From positions 1,984,001 through 2,048,000 of the forward strand of contig NZ_JABBFX010000001.1 in assembly GCF_012927085.1 (NCBI RefSeq): a stretch of 64,000 nucleotides of DNA. Reading direction: 5' to 3'. This document shows, piece by piece, positions 25,498 through 34,788 of the stretch. Made by a program: the position numbers and the translations under genes. Under the pieces are notes generated by a model. That model ran no database searches. It saw nothing but the letters and a program-made list of their open reading frames with translations, and had not been told where the DNA came from. How positions within the stretch are numbered: position 1 is the stretch's first letter; the number at the start of each line of letters is the position of its first letter. This stretch comes from Ramlibacter agri (GTDB lineage: Bacteria > Pseudomonadota > Gammaproteobacteria > Burkholderiales > Burkholderiaceae_C).

Positions 25498-26661
25498 ATG
25501 CATCGTCGCCATTGCCTCGCGGCCGCCGTCCTCGCCGCCGCGCCTTTCCTCGCCTGCGCCCAGGCGGCGCCCTTCAAGGTCGGCCTGATCCTGCCGATGA
25601 CCGGGCCCTTCGCTTCCACCGGCAAGCAGATCGACGCAGCCGTGCGCCTGTACCTGGCGCAGAACGGCAGCAAGGTCGCCGGCCGCCAGGTCGAAGTGCT
25701 GCTGAAGGACGACCAGGGCCTGCCGGAGACGACGCGGCGCCTGGCGCAGGAGCTGATCGTCGGCGACAAGGTCGACGTGCTGGCCGGTTTCGGCGTCACG
25801 CCGGCGGCGCTGGCCGTGGCACCGCTGGCGACGCAATCTAAGACGCCGTCGGTCATCATGGCCGCCGCCACTTCCAGCATCGTCGGCGCCTCGCCGTACT
25901 TCGTGCGCACCAGCTATACGCTGCAGCAATCCGCCTCGACGATGGCGGAGTGGGTGCACAGGAACGGCATCAAGGACGTCGTGACCATGGTGTCCGACTA
26001 CGGCCCCGGCATCGACGCCGAGAAGGTGTTCAAGGAGCGGGTGGAAGCCAATGGCGGCAAGGTGCCGGAGACGATCCGCGTGCCGATGCGCAACCCGGAC
26101 TTCGCGCCCTTCCTGCAGCGCGTGCGCGATCGCAAGCCGGACGCCGTGTTCGTGTTCATCCCGTCCGGGCCCGCCGCGGGCCTGATGAAGCAGTTCTCCG
26201 AGCGCGGGCTGGACAAGGCCGGCATCCGCCTCATCGGCGATGGCGGCGTGACCGACGACGACCTGCTGAACGACATGGGCGATGCCGCCCTGGGCGTGGT
26301 CACTTCCTTCCACTATTCCGCCGCGCATCCTTCGGCCACCAATCGCAAGTTCGTCGACGCCTTCATGGCGGCCAACAAGGGCTTGCGGCCCAACTTCATG
26401 GCCGTGGGCGGCTACGACGGCATGCGCGTGATCTGCAAGGCGCTCGAAGCCACCAAGGGCAAGGGCGGCGGCGACGTGCTGGTGGCGGCCATGCGCGGCC
26501 AGACCTTCGAGAGCCCGCGCGGACCGGTCGTCATCGACGCGCAGTCGGGCGAGATCATCCAGGACGTCTACATCCGCCGCGTCGAGAAGAAGGACGGCCA
26601 GCTGTGGAACGTCGAGATCGACGTGAGCAAGGGCGTGCGCGACCGCGCTTCGAGGAGCTGA
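25498..26661 (+). CDS. ABC transporter substrate-binding protein, LivK/branched-chain amino acid type
   Basis: 387 residues. A signal peptide (about 1-21, ending LACAQA) is followed by 'FKVGLILPMTGPFASTGKQ', the start of the type I periplasmic-binding fold (Peripla_BP_6). Several branched relatives bind aromatic acids such as hydroxybenzoates or cinnamates rather than amino acids. TAGGAG precedes the ATG at 25498. No ABC permease or ATPase gene adjoins it, so it depends on a transporter encoded elsewhere. It is the first gene of the MarR-controlled pair. Confidence 0.9.
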   Translation: MHRRHCLAAAVLAAAPFLACAQAAPFKVGLILPMTGPFASTGKQIDAAVRLYLAQNGSKVAGRQVEVLLKDDQGLPETTRRLAQELIVGDKVDVLAGFGVTPAALAVAPLATQSKTPSVIMAAATSSIVGASPYFVRTSYTLQQSASTMAEWVHRNGIKDVVTMVSDYGPGIDAEKVFKERVEANGGKVPETIRVPMRNPDFAPFLQRVRDRKPDAVFVFIPSGPAAGLMKQFSERGLDKAGIRLIGDGGVTDDDLLNDMGDAALGVVTSFHYSAAHPSATNRKFVDAFMAANKGLRPNFMAVGGYDGMRVICKALEATKGKGGGDVLVAAMRGQTFESPRGPVVIDAQSGEIIQDVYIRRVEKKDGQLWNVEIDVSKGVRDRASRS

Positions 26662-26663
26662 GC

Positions 26664-27710
26664 ATGGAAGCGAACACGCAGAACCTCGCGCACCAGGCGC
26701 CGTTTCCCTCGGACCGCTGGTGGGTCGCCGGCTTCGGCTGGGAGCTGAAGGACCAGCCGCTCGCGCGCACCTTGCTCGACGTGCCGCTGGTGCTGTTCCG
26801 CACGCCCGACGGCCAGGTGGCCGCGCTGGAAGACCGCTGCTGCCACAAGGAACTGCCGCTGTCGCTGGGCGCCATCGAGCCGCGCGGCCTGCGCTGCGGC
26901 TACCACGGCTTGCTGTTCGACTGCCAGGGCACTTGCGTCGAGATCCCCGGGCAGGAAGCGATCCCGGCCAAGGCGCGCGTGCGCTCCTACGAGCTGCGCG
27001 AACGTGACCAGGTGCTGTGGCTGTGGCACGGCTCCACGCCGGACAGCCGGCCGGACTCCGAGCCGCCCGCCTATCCCTTCCACACGGACCCGGCCTTCCG
27101 CTTCGGCGGCGATATGGTGCACTACGACGCGCCTTACCAGCTGGTGCACGACAACCTGCTGGACCTGAGTCACCTGGGCTACGTGCACGTGCACACGATC
27201 GGCGGCAACCCGGGGCTGCACATGAACGCGCAGATGAAGGTGACGCAGGACGGCGAGGTGGTGAAGGTGGTCCGCCACATGCCCGGGTCGGAGGCGCCGC
27301 CCACGTATGCGCAGGCCTGGCCCTTCCGCGGCCGGATCGACCGCTGGCAGGAAATCGAATTCCACCTGTCCCACCTGCGCATCTGGACCGGCGCCGTGGA
27401 CGAGGGCGATGCGCCGCTGGACGACCCGCAGCGCGGCGGCTTCCACATGCGCGGCTTCCACGGCGTGACGCCGGAAACGCACGCGAGCTGCCACTACTTC
27501 TGGACCATCTCGACCAACCCGAAGTCCAACGTCGAAGAGGTCACGCGCATCGTTGTCGACCAGACCGCCCGGACCTTCCTGGAGGACAAGGAGATCGTCG
27601 AATCGCAATGGCGCAACCAGCAGCGCTTCGGCTTCCGGCCGCAGATGGACATCCACGTGGATGCCGGGCCCAATCGCGCGCGGCGCGTGATCAGGCAGTT
27701 GGTGGGGTAG
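26664..27710 (+). CDS. Rieske [2Fe-2S] aromatic oxygenase, VanA-like
   Basis: 348 residues. The Rieske cluster ligands are Cys59 and His61 ('RCCHKE') and Cys78 and His81 ('RCGYHG'). The mononuclear iron site has 'DNLLDLSHLGYVH' with His170 and His175. This architecture is that of vanillate O-demethylase oxygenase and phenoxybenzoate dioxygenase relatives, which demethylate or hydroxylate aromatic acids using electrons from a separate reductase. No VanB-type reductase is in the window. It starts two bases after the ABC receptor stop and is co-transcribed with it. Confidence 0.92.
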   Translation: MEANTQNLAHQAPFPSDRWWVAGFGWELKDQPLARTLLDVPLVLFRTPDGQVAALEDRCCHKELPLSLGAIEPRGLRCGYHGLLFDCQGTCVEIPGQEAIPAKARVRSYELRERDQVLWLWHGSTPDSRPDSEPPAYPFHTDPAFRFGGDMVHYDAPYQLVHDNLLDLSHLGYVHVHTIGGNPGLHMNAQMKVTQDGEVVKVVRHMPGSEAPPTYAQAWPFRGRIDRWQEIEFHLSHLRIWTGAVDEGDAPLDDPQRGGFHMRGFHGVTPETHASCHYFWTISTNPKSNVEEVTRIVVDQTARTFLEDKEIVESQWRNQQRFGFRPQMDIHVDAGPNRARRVIRQLVG

Positions 27711-27797
27711 CGCTCAGCCAGCTTTTCATGGGAGCCCGAAGGCGGAATGGAGCTCGTCCAGCGACGAGTACTTTGGCAGTATGAAGGCGGGCTGTCT

Positions 27798-28172
27798 TCA
27801 GGTCAGCTTCATGGTCGTGGTTCGCAGCGCGGGGTCCGGCTGCGCCGGCGGGTCGGCCCGGCGCGACTTCTCGTCGACGAAGCCCTTGGCGCGCTCCACG
27901 CCAAAGCTGTCGGCCGGTTCGCCCAGCCAGTAGGCGTTGCCCGATTCGGTGAAGGCGAGCGGGGCGGGTGGTTCGCCCACGAGGCGCACCTGCACGACTG
28001 GCGAGGTCATGATGGTCTTGCCATCGCCCTGCCCGGGCCGGTTGAAGACGCTGCCCATGAGCCTGCCGTTGCCCACCACCGACCAGCGCCGGATGGTCTG
28101 GTAACGCGTGGCGGCCCCCTGCGTGGGAGGCTGGATTTCGGCGAGCGCGTTGTCCGTCGTTCGTTCGTCCAC
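27798..28172 (-). CDS. Conserved-looking hypothetical protein
   Basis: 124 residues from a GTG at 28172; there is no clear SD. The centre has a beta-rich segment ('RWSVVGNGRLMGSVFNRPGQ' then a valine-rich strand and 'LAFTESGNAYWLGEP'), flanked by hydrophilic ends. I do not recognise a domain, although 'GNGRLMG' strings occur in small Burkholderiales proteins. No signal or membrane segment is visible. Its codon use matches the neighbours. It stands alone between the Rieske gene and the LysR gene, both separated by about 80 bases. Confidence 0.5.
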   Translation of the reverse strand: MDERTTDNALAEIQPPTQGAATRYQTIRRWSVVGNGRLMGSVFNRPGQGDGKTIMTSPVVQVRLVGEPPAPLAFTESGNAYWLGEPADSFGVERAKGFVDEKSRRADPPAQPDPALRTTTMKLT

Positions 28173-28248
28173 GGGGTTGTTCTAGGTTTTGGTACGACCT
28201 TAGGGATTTTTCCTAAAGATGCTGTCACCAACCTGACAAAGACCGGGA

Positions 28249-29145
28249 TTAGGACTTCGCGTGGAGCAATTCGAGGAATCTTGCCGCCGGCGCGCTGAGC
28301 GGCCGGTCGCGCGGCACCAGGCTGCCGTAGGCGTCCAGGCTGTTCCGGAACTTGTAGCGCAGCACGCTCAGCATGCCGTGCTGCGCGTGCTGGGCCGCCA
28401 CGGCCTGCGGAATGACGCCCAGCATGGGCGAGCTGCGCACCAGGTTGATGGTGGTCAGGATGGAGCCGGTCTCCACCAGCCCGCGCGGCAGCTCTGCGTC
28501 GTGGTGCCGGAACTCGTGCTCGATGAGGTCGCGCATCGGGCTGCCTTGCGGCTGCAGGATCCACGGGTAATCGAGCAGGGCGCCGAACTCCAGGCTGCGG
28601 CGCCTGGCCAGCGGATGCTCGTTGCCGGCGATGACGGCCAGCTCCTCGTCCTCGATAGGCTGGAAGCTGCAAGCCACGCCGGGCACGGCCGCCTTGCGCC
28701 CGATCACCATTTCCAGCACGCCTTCGCGCAACTGCGCGAGCAGGCGGTCGCTGGTGTCCACCGCGACCTCCAGCGCCAGTAGCGGGAATTCCGCCTTCAG
28801 CTGCAGCAGCGCGCGGGTCAGGCGGCCCGGCGAGGCGGCCATGATGCTGCCTACCGCCAGCCGGCCGCCGCCGCCCTGGTGCAGCACCTCCAGCTCCTGC
28901 GCCAGCGCCTCCATGCTGCCGCGGATGCTGCGGAAGAAGCCGGTGACGCGCTCGCCGGCGGCATTGCGCTGCAGGCCGCGGCCGACGCGGTCGAACAGCT
29001 TCTGGCCCAGTGCCTGTTCCAGCTCGCCCAGCATCTTGGTCGCGGCCGGCTGCGTGAGGCCCAGGCGCTCCGCGGCGCTGCTCAAGGTGCCCAGTTCGTC
29101 GATCGCCAGCAACAGCGCCACCTGGCGCATGCGCAGGCGGTTCAT
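28249..29145 (-). CDS. LysR-family transcriptional regulator of the sugar-acid operon
   Basis: 298 residues from the ATG at 29145. A GTG at 29184 with GGAG ten bases upstream would add 13 residues. The winged helix 'LSSAAERLGLTQPAATKMLG' and the LysR effector domain are clear; the 'RLRMRQVALLLAIDELGTLS' start resembles the GbpR branch, which controls sugar and sugar-acid genes. It is divergent from the nine-gene operon at 29293 and is the natural candidate for its control. Confidence 0.92.
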   Translation of the reverse strand: MNRLRMRQVALLLAIDELGTLSSAAERLGLTQPAATKMLGELEQALGQKLFDRVGRGLQRNAAGERVTGFFRSIRGSMEALAQELEVLHQGGGGRLAVGSIMAASPGRLTRALLQLKAEFPLLALEVAVDTSDRLLAQLREGVLEMVIGRKAAVPGVACSFQPIEDEELAVIAGNEHPLARRRSLEFGALLDYPWILQPQGSPMRDLIEHEFRHHDAELPRGLVETGSILTTINLVRSSPMLGVIPQAVAAQHAQHGMLSVLRYKFRNSLDAYGSLVPRDRPLSAPAARFLELLHAKS

Positions 29146-29189
29146 CAGCTGGGGCGTGCTTTGCTGGCGGTCGATGGAGCCCACTGATC

Positions 29190-29206
29190 CATATCTCCGG
29201 GTTATG
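29190..29206. promoter_or_regulatory. Candidate LysR box (CATA-N9-TATG, contains T-N11-A)
   Basis: CATA at 29190-29193 and TATG at 29203-29206 form a dyad containing the T-N11-A signature. It lies in the divergent region between the LysR gene and the sugar-acid operon, just upstream of the LysR GTG alternative. The position suits autorepression plus activation of the opposite operon. Short dyads are common by chance, so confidence is low. Confidence 0.35.
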
Positions 29207-29292
29207 TTTCGATGAAGATCTTTCAGTTTACGGGATGGGTCGGGCCTCCTACGATCGCCTTGCATTCCGAAGTACCCCAGGAGACAAGACCG

Positions 29293-30255
29293 ATGAAAAG
29301 ACGCCTGATGCTGGCCGCTGCCGCCGTCCTCTTCGCCGCCGCCGCCCACGCCCAGGGCAGCGACTGGCCCAACCGCTCGATCCGCATGCTGGTGGGCAGC
29401 GCGCCTGGCGGCGGCACCGACGCCTTCGCCCGCGCCGTGGCCGACAAGCTGGGCCCGGCCTTCAAGGTGCCGGTGATCGTGGACAACCGCCCCGGCGCCT
29501 CCAACACGCTGGCGGCCGACCTGACGGCCAAGTCCAGCGACGGCTACACGATGGTGATGGGCGTGTCGACCGCGCATGCGATCGCGCCGCATCTGCTCAA
29601 GCTTTCGTATGACAACGACAAGGACCTGGTGCCGGTGGCTTTCGTCGGCTCCGTGCCCAACGTGCTGGTGGTGAGCAACGCGCTGGGCGTGAACAGCGTC
29701 GCCGAACTGGTGGCCATGGCCAGGAAAGAGCCGGGCAAGCTGAACTTCGCCTCCAGCGGCTCCGGCAGCACGCAGCACATCGCCGCCGAACTGTTCAAGG
29801 AAGCGACCGGCACCGAGATCACGCACATTCCGTACAAGGGCAGCGGCCCGGCGCTGCTGGACCTGGTCTCGGGCCACGTGCAAATGAGCTTCGACACGCT
29901 GGCCTCCGTGCTGCCGCAGATCCAGGCCGGCAAGGTCAAGGCGCTGGCGGTGGCGAGCGCGCAGCGCAACCCCAAGCTGCCCAACGTGCCGACCCTGGCC
30001 GAAGCCGGCGTGAAGGGCGTGGAGATGGGCGCCTGGTACGGCATCTACATGCCGGCCAACACGCCCAAGGCAGTGCAGGCCCGCGTGCATGACGAAGTGA
30101 ACAAGGCCATCGCGCAGGCGGACACGAAGGCGCGGCTGGAGGCGATCGGCGCCGAAGTGACGCCCATGTCGCAGGCCCAGTTCGCCGCCTTCCACAACGC
30201 CGAGAACAAACGCTACGCGGAGCTGGTGCAGCGCCGCGGCATCAAGCTGGAATGA
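29293..30255 (+). CDS. Bug/TctC-family receptor (first gene of sugar-acid operon)
   Basis: 320 residues with a 21-residue Sec signal peptide ending AHAQG. Bug motifs are 'GSAPGGGTDAFARAVADKL', 'NRPGASNTLAADLTAKSSDG' and 'IPYKGSGPALLDLVSGHVQM'. GGAGACAAGACCG precedes the ATG. Its stop overlaps the PdxA2-like start (ATGA), so receptor and enzyme synthesis are coupled. A second Bug receptor sits later in the same operon next to TctB and TctA; two receptors in one operon suggest two related ligands or different affinities. Confidence 0.92.
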   Translation: MKRRLMLAAAAVLFAAAAHAQGSDWPNRSIRMLVGSAPGGGTDAFARAVADKLGPAFKVPVIVDNRPGASNTLAADLTAKSSDGYTMVMGVSTAHAIAPHLLKLSYDNDKDLVPVAFVGSVPNVLVVSNALGVNSVAELVAMARKEPGKLNFASSGSGSTQHIAAELFKEATGTEITHIPYKGSGPALLDLVSGHVQMSFDTLASVLPQIQAGKVKALAVASAQRNPKLPNVPTLAEAGVKGVEMGAWYGIYMPANTPKAVQARVHDEVNKAIAQADTKARLEAIGAEVTPMSQAQFAAFHNAENKRYAELVQRRGIKLE

Positions 30256-31283
30256 CGGACATGAAGAACGAGAAGCCGGTCGTCGCCCTGACGCTGGGCG
30301 ACCCGGCGGGCATCGGCCCCGAACTGATCGCGCGCCTGCTGGCGCGCCCGGAAACCTGCGAGACCGCGAACGTGGTGCTGGTGGGCGACCCCTGGTTGTG
30401 GGCCGATGGCCAGAAGATCGCCGGCCTGCAGGTGGCGACCGACCGCGTCGAAAGCCTGGCCGCCGTGCGCGGCCGCTCCGACAGCTCGCGCGCCGCCTTC
30501 CTGCCCGTGGACACGGTCAAGCCGGAGCAGGTGCAGCGCTCGACCTCCGCCGCGCCGGGCGGCGCCTCGGTGCTGCAGGTGCTGGATCGCTGCATGGATG
30601 CGGCGCTGGCCGGTGAAGTGGACGCCATCTGCTTCGCGCCGCTGAACAAGCAGGCGATGAAGATGGGCGGTCTCGCGCACGAGGACGAACTGCACCACTT
30701 CGCCGAATACCTGGGCGTGCAGGGCTACTTCTGCGAGTTCAACACGCTGGACGGCCTGTGGACCTCGCGCATCTCGTCGCACGTGCCGCTGGAAGACGTG
30801 CCGAAGTACATCACCCGCGAGCGCATCAACGAAGCGGCGAAGCTGATGACCCGCTCGCTGCAGGCCAACGGCGTGGCTGCTCCGCGCGTGGCCGTGGCGG
30901 GCCTGAACCCGCACAACGGCGAAGGCGGCACCTGCGGACGGCAGGAGATCGACGTGATCGCGCCGGCCGTGCGCGAGCTGAACGAACAGGGCTTCCCGGT
31001 GAGCGGCCCCTTCCCGGCCGACACCATCTTCCTGAAGGCGCGCGACGGCCAGCTCGATGCCATCGTGACCATGTACCACGACCAGGGCCAGATCGCGATC
31101 AAGCTGCTGGGCTTCTCGCGCGGCGTCACGGTGCAGGGCGGCATGCCGATCCCGATCACCACGCCGGCGCACGGCACCGCCTATGACATCGCGGGCCAGG
31201 GCAAGGCGGACGTCAACGCCACGTTCAACGCATTCAAGATTGCGACCACGATGGGTCGCGCCTACCGAGAGTCCCGCAAATGA
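30252..31283 (+). CDS. PdxA2-like 4-phospho-acid-sugar dehydrogenase (PdxA family)
   Basis: 343 residues. The N-terminus '[20 protein letters not shown]' and the metal/substrate histidine segments '[11 protein letters not shown]' and '[16 protein letters not shown]' are PdxA hallmarks. PdxA proper oxidises 4-phosphohydroxythreonine in vitamin B6 synthesis; the PdxA2 subfamily instead oxidatively decarboxylates 4-phospho-D-threonate or D-erythronate to dihydroxyacetone phosphate. The surrounding acid-sugar kinase and TTT transporter favour the latter. Both ends overlap neighbours by ATGA junctions, so translation is coupled. Confidence 0.87.
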   Translation: MTDMKNEKPVVALTLGDPAGIGPELIARLLARPETCETANVVLVGDPWLWADGQKIAGLQVATDRVESLAAVRGRSDSSRAAFLPVDTVKPEQVQRSTSAAPGGASVLQVLDRCMDAALAGEVDAICFAPLNKQAMKMGGLAHEDELHHFAEYLGVQGYFCEFNTLDGLWTSRISSHVPLEDVPKYITRERINEAAKLMTRSLQANGVAAPRVAVAGLNPHNGEGGTCGRQEIDVIAPAVRELNEQGFPVSGPFPADTIFLKARDGQLDAIVTMYHDQGQIAIKLLGFSRGVTVQGGMPIPITTPAHGTAYDIAGQGKADVNATFNAFKIATTMGRAYRESRK

Positions 31284-32452
31284 AGATCAAATCCGTCCGC
31301 GCCCGCGTCTTCGAATGGAAGGGCAAAACCGTCCCGCCGCAGGGCAACTTCTGCTCCAACGCCATGGACCTGCTGTACTCGCCGCAGGAAACCATGAAGA
31401 CCTTCCGCTTCCATTCGTGGACCGTGGTGGAAGTGGAGACCGACGACGGCATCATCGGCCTGGGCAACGTGGCGCTGGCGCCGAAGATCGCCAAGGCCAT
31501 CATCGACGAATACCTGGCGCCGCTGGTGGTGGGCCAGGACCCCTGGGACTACGAGTACCTGAGCCAGCGCATGTACCGCGCGACGCATGCCTGGGGCCGC
31601 AAGGGCGTGGGCATGGCCGCGATCTCCGCGGTGGACATCGCCATCTGGGACATCCTGGGCAAGTCGGTCGGCAAGCCGGTGTTCAAGCTGCTGGGCGGCC
31701 GCACCAAGGAAAGGATCCCCTGCTACTACAGCAAGCTGTATCGCACCGACCTGAAGGAAATGCAGGCCGAGGCCGAGAAGTTCATGAAGCAGGGCTTCCG
31801 TGCCTTCAAGATGCGCTTCGGCTACGGCCCGGCGCACGGCCAGCAAGGCGTGGTGGAGAACCTGAAGTCCGTCGAGGCCGTGCGCGAGGTGATCGGCTAC
31901 GACAACGACCTGATGCTCGAGTGCTACATGGGCTGGAACCTGGAATACGCCAAGCGCATCCTGCCCAAGCTGGAGAAGTACCAGCCGCGCTGGCTGGAGG
32001 AGCCGGTGATCGCCGACGACATCGACGGCTACGCGGAGCTGAACCAGCTGACCTCGATCCCGATCTCCGGCGGCGAACACGAGTTCTCGCTGTACGGCTT
32101 CAAGCAACTGCTGGAGCGCAAGGCCGTGAGCGTGGTGCAGTACGACACCAACCGCGTGGGCGGCATCACCATGGCGCACAAGATCAACGCGCTGTGCGAG
32201 TCCTACTCGGTGCCGGTGATCCCGCACGCGGGCCAGATGCACAACTACCACCTCACCATGAGCAGCCTCAACTGCCCCATGAGCGAGTACTTCCCGATGT
32301 TCGACGTGGAAGTGGGCAACGAGCTGTTCTACTACATCTTCGACGGCGAGCCGGTGGCCCAGGACGGCTTCCTGCAGCTCGATGACAAGCTGCCGGGCCT
32401 GGGCCTGACCCTGCGCACCGACTACCTCGACCAGTTCAACATCGTCGAGTGA
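31280..32452 (+). CDS. Enolase-superfamily sugar-acid dehydratase, rhamnonate-dehydratase-like
   Basis: 390 residues of the mandelate racemase/muconate lactonizing fold. The N-terminal capping domain is followed by a barrel with metal-ligand positions at 'MLECYMGW' (Glu214, where rhamnonate dehydratase has Asp), 'WLEEPV' and 'SGGEHEF', and the acid/base histidine in '[12 protein letters not shown]'. Relatives dehydrate aldonic acids to 2-keto-3-deoxy acids. The exact substrate cannot be read from sequence. It shares an ATGA with the PdxA2-like gene and a TGATG junction with the following aldolase-like gene. Confidence 0.87.
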   Translation: MKIKSVRARVFEWKGKTVPPQGNFCSNAMDLLYSPQETMKTFRFHSWTVVEVETDDGIIGLGNVALAPKIAKAIIDEYLAPLVVGQDPWDYEYLSQRMYRATHAWGRKGVGMAAISAVDIAIWDILGKSVGKPVFKLLGGRTKERIPCYYSKLYRTDLKEMQAEAEKFMKQGFRAFKMRFGYGPAHGQQGVVENLKSVEAVREVIGYDNDLMLECYMGWNLEYAKRILPKLEKYQPRWLEEPVIADDIDGYAELNQLTSIPISGGEHEFSLYGFKQLLERKAVSVVQYDTNRVGGITMAHKINALCESYSVPVIPHAGQMHNYHLTMSSLNCPMSEYFPMFDVEVGNELFYYIFDGEPVAQDGFLQLDDKLPGLGLTLRTDYLDQFNIVE

Positions 32453-33369
32453 TGGCTGCCCGATACCGCGGACTGTTCCCGGTCGTCCCGACGACGTTCG
32501 ACGACGCGGGCGAGCTGGACCTGCAAAGCCAGAAACGCTGCGTCGACTTCATGATCGAGGCCGGCTCGGAAGGGCTGGCCATCCTCGCCAACTTCTCGGA
32601 GCAGTTCCTGCTGGCCGACGAGGAGCGCGAGGTGCTGACGAAGACGATCCTCGGGCATGTGGCCGGCCGCGTGCCGGTGATCGTGACGACGACGCACTTC
32701 AGCTCCAGGGTCTGCGCCGAGCGTTCGCGCCGCGCGCAGGACATGGGCGCCGCCATGGTGATGGTGATGCCGCCGTATCACGGCGCCACTTTCCGCGTGG
32801 GCGAGAAGCAGATCCACGACTTCTACCAGCGCGTCTCGGACGCGATCTCGATTCCGATCATGGTGCAGGACGCGCCGGCGGCCGGCACGCCCATGTCGGC
32901 GGAGTTCCTGGCTCGCATGGCGCGCGAGATCGAGCAGCTGGCCTACTTCAAGATCGAGACGGCGGGCGCGGCGTCCAAGCTGCGCGAGCTGATCCGGCTG
33001 GGCGGCGATGCGATCGAAGGTCCGTGGGACGGCGAGGAGGCGATCACGCTGCTGCCGGACCTGGAGGCAGGTGCGACCGGCGCGATGACGGGCGGCGGCT
33101 TTCCGGACGGGATTCGCCCCATCCTCGATGCCTACCGCGCCGGCAAGCGCGACGAAGCGATCGCCCGCTACGAGCGCTGGCTGCCCTTGATCAACCTGGA
33201 GAACCGCCAGTGCGGCTTCCTGGCCGCCAAGGCGCTGATGAAGGAAGGCGGCGTGATCGCCTGTGAAGCGCCGCGGCATCCCTGGCCGGATCTGCATCCG
33301 GCGAATCGCTCGCTGTTGATCGAGACCGCGCGGCGGCTCGACGCGATGGTCCTGCGCTGGGGCCGCTGA
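32452..33369 (+). CDS. Dihydrodipicolinate synthase/KDG aldolase-family protein with missing Tyr
   Basis: 305 residues of the DapA class I aldolase family. The Schiff-base lysine is Lys167 ('YFKIETAG'). The catalytic Tyr of the usual 'YNxP' motif is absent: the strand reads 'IPIMVQDAPAAGT' with Gln139 in that place. It is therefore not a lysine-biosynthesis enzyme; in this operon it probably splits or dehydrates a 2-keto-3-deoxy acid made by the upstream dehydratase. Start and preceding stop overlap in TGATG. The second half is well conserved, with 'GATGAMTGGGFPDGI'. Confidence 0.85.
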   Translation: MAARYRGLFPVVPTTFDDAGELDLQSQKRCVDFMIEAGSEGLAILANFSEQFLLADEEREVLTKTILGHVAGRVPVIVTTTHFSSRVCAERSRRAQDMGAAMVMVMPPYHGATFRVGEKQIHDFYQRVSDAISIPIMVQDAPAAGTPMSAEFLARMAREIEQLAYFKIETAGAASKLRELIRLGGDAIEGPWDGEEAITLLPDLEAGATGAMTGGGFPDGIRPILDAYRAGKRDEAIARYERWLPLINLENRQCGFLAAKALMKEGGVIACEAPRHPWPDLHPANRSLLIETARRLDAMVLRWGR

Positions 33370-33372
33370 AGC

Positions 33373-34764
33373 ATGAACTACCTGACCCATTACGCCGGCG
33401 CGCGGCCGGTGCAGACCTGTGTCGTGGGCAGCGGCGGCTTCGGCCGCAGCTTCCTGGCGCAGGCGCTGCGCATGCCGCTGGTTCAATGCCGCGTGGCGGT
33501 GGACCGCGAGGCCGGCATCGCGGCCGAGGCCCTGCGCTCCATCGGCCTGCAGCCCGGACGCATCGCCGTCTGCGAGACGCCGGCGCAGGCCGCTGCGGCC
33601 TGGGAGCGCGGCCAGCACATCGCCGCCGGCGACGTGTCCGTGGTGTTGGGCCTGCCGCTCGACCTGCTGATCGAAGCCACCGGCCACCCCGAAGCGGGCG
33701 CGCGCCACGCGCGCCTGGCCATCGAAGCGGGCCTGCACGTGGCACTTGCCTCCAAGGAGGTCGACAGCGTCGTCGGCCCCGAGCTGGCGCGCCTCGCCCA
33801 GCTGAAGGGCCGCGTGGTGACGCCGGTCGACGGCGACCAGCCTTCGCTGCTGATCGGCCTGGTCACCTGGGCACAGGTGCTGGGCCTGGAGATCGTCGCT
33901 GCCGGCAAGTCCAGTGAATACGACTTCGTGTTCGACGCTGCCAGTGAGACCATCGAGAGCAATGGCAAGCGCATCACGGCACCGGGCTTCGGCCGGCTGT
34001 GGTCGCTCGGGCAGGGCGATGTGGCGGCGATGGCGCGCGCCCGCGCCGAAGCCTGCGCCGCGCTGCCGCAGCGCGCCGTGCCCGACCTGTGCGAACTGCT
34101 GGTGGTGGCCAATTCCACCGGCCTGCTGCCGGACCGCAAGGACCTGCACGCGCCCATCGCGCGCATCGGCGAGGTGCCGACCGCCTTCGTCCCCCAGGAA
34201 GCCGGCGGCCTGCTGGCGCGAGCGGGCACGCTGGACGTGTTCCATTGCCTGCGCGCGCCCGGGGAGGCAGGCCTTGCCGGCGGCGTCTTCGTCGTCGTGC
34301 GCTGCGATGACGCCGAGACCTGGAGCCTGCTGGCTGGCAAGGGCCACATCATGAGCCGCGACGGCAGGCATGCGATGCTGCCCATCCCCCGCCACCTGCT
34401 GGGGCTGGAAGCCGCCACCAGCGTGCTCGATGCCGTGGTGCATGGCCGCTCCAGCGGCGCGCAGCAACCGAAGCCCGTGCTGGACCTGGTGGCGCGCGCC
34501 ACCCGCACGCTGAAGGCCGGCACGCGGCTGGCCATGGGCGGCCACCACCACACGATCGAAGGCACCGCCGCCGAACTGCTGCCGGCCGCGCCGCTGGCTG
34601 CCGGCGTGCCGCTGCCTTTCTACCTGGCCGCCAACCGCGAACTGGTGCGCGACGTCGAAGCCGGCCAGCCGGTCTGCCTGGCCGACGTCGCCATCGATCC
34701 CGGCTCCGAACTGCTGGCACTGCGCCGGCAGCAGGACGCGCATTTCTTTCCCACGGCACGCTGA
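33373..34764 (+). CDS. Homoserine-dehydrogenase-like oxidoreductase with C-terminal SAF domain
   Basis: 463 residues of the COG4091 type. An N-terminal Rossmann domain ('CVVGSGGFGRSFLAQAL') is followed by a GFO/homoserine-dehydrogenase-like middle ('GLHVALASKEVDSVVGPELA') and, from about residue 370, a SAF domain ('TRLAMGGHHHTIEG'). SAF domains bind sugar acids or sialic acid-like ligands. The combination suggests an NAD(P)-dependent enzyme acting on an acid sugar or its lactone; substrate unknown. It starts three bases after the aldolase-like gene. Confidence 0.82.
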   Translation: MNYLTHYAGARPVQTCVVGSGGFGRSFLAQALRMPLVQCRVAVDREAGIAAEALRSIGLQPGRIAVCETPAQAAAAWERGQHIAAGDVSVVLGLPLDLLIEATGHPEAGARHARLAIEAGLHVALASKEVDSVVGPELARLAQLKGRVVTPVDGDQPSLLIGLVTWAQVLGLEIVAAGKSSEYDFVFDAASETIESNGKRITAPGFGRLWSLGQGDVAAMARARAEACAALPQRAVPDLCELLVVANSTGLLPDRKDLHAPIARIGEVPTAFVPQEAGGLLARAGTLDVFHCLRAPGEAGLAGGVFVVVRCDDAETWSLLAGKGHIMSRDGRHAMLPIPRHLLGLEAATSVLDAVVHGRSSGAQQPKPVLDLVARATRTLKAGTRLAMGGHHHTIEGTAAELLPAAPLAAGVPLPFYLAANRELVRDVEAGQPVCLADVAIDPGSELLALRRQQDAHFFPTAR

Positions 34765-34788
34765 AATCACCAACAAACAGGAGACAAC

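Noticed and set aside
30252-31283. Vitamin B6 biosynthesis gene pdxA
   Set aside because: Embedded in a sugar-acid operon with a DUF1537 kinase and TTT transporter; no pdxJ or ksgA next to it. PdxA2-like function is more consistent.
32452-33369. Lysine biosynthesis gene dapA
   Set aside because: Catalytic Tyr is missing and the operon context is sugar-acid catabolism.
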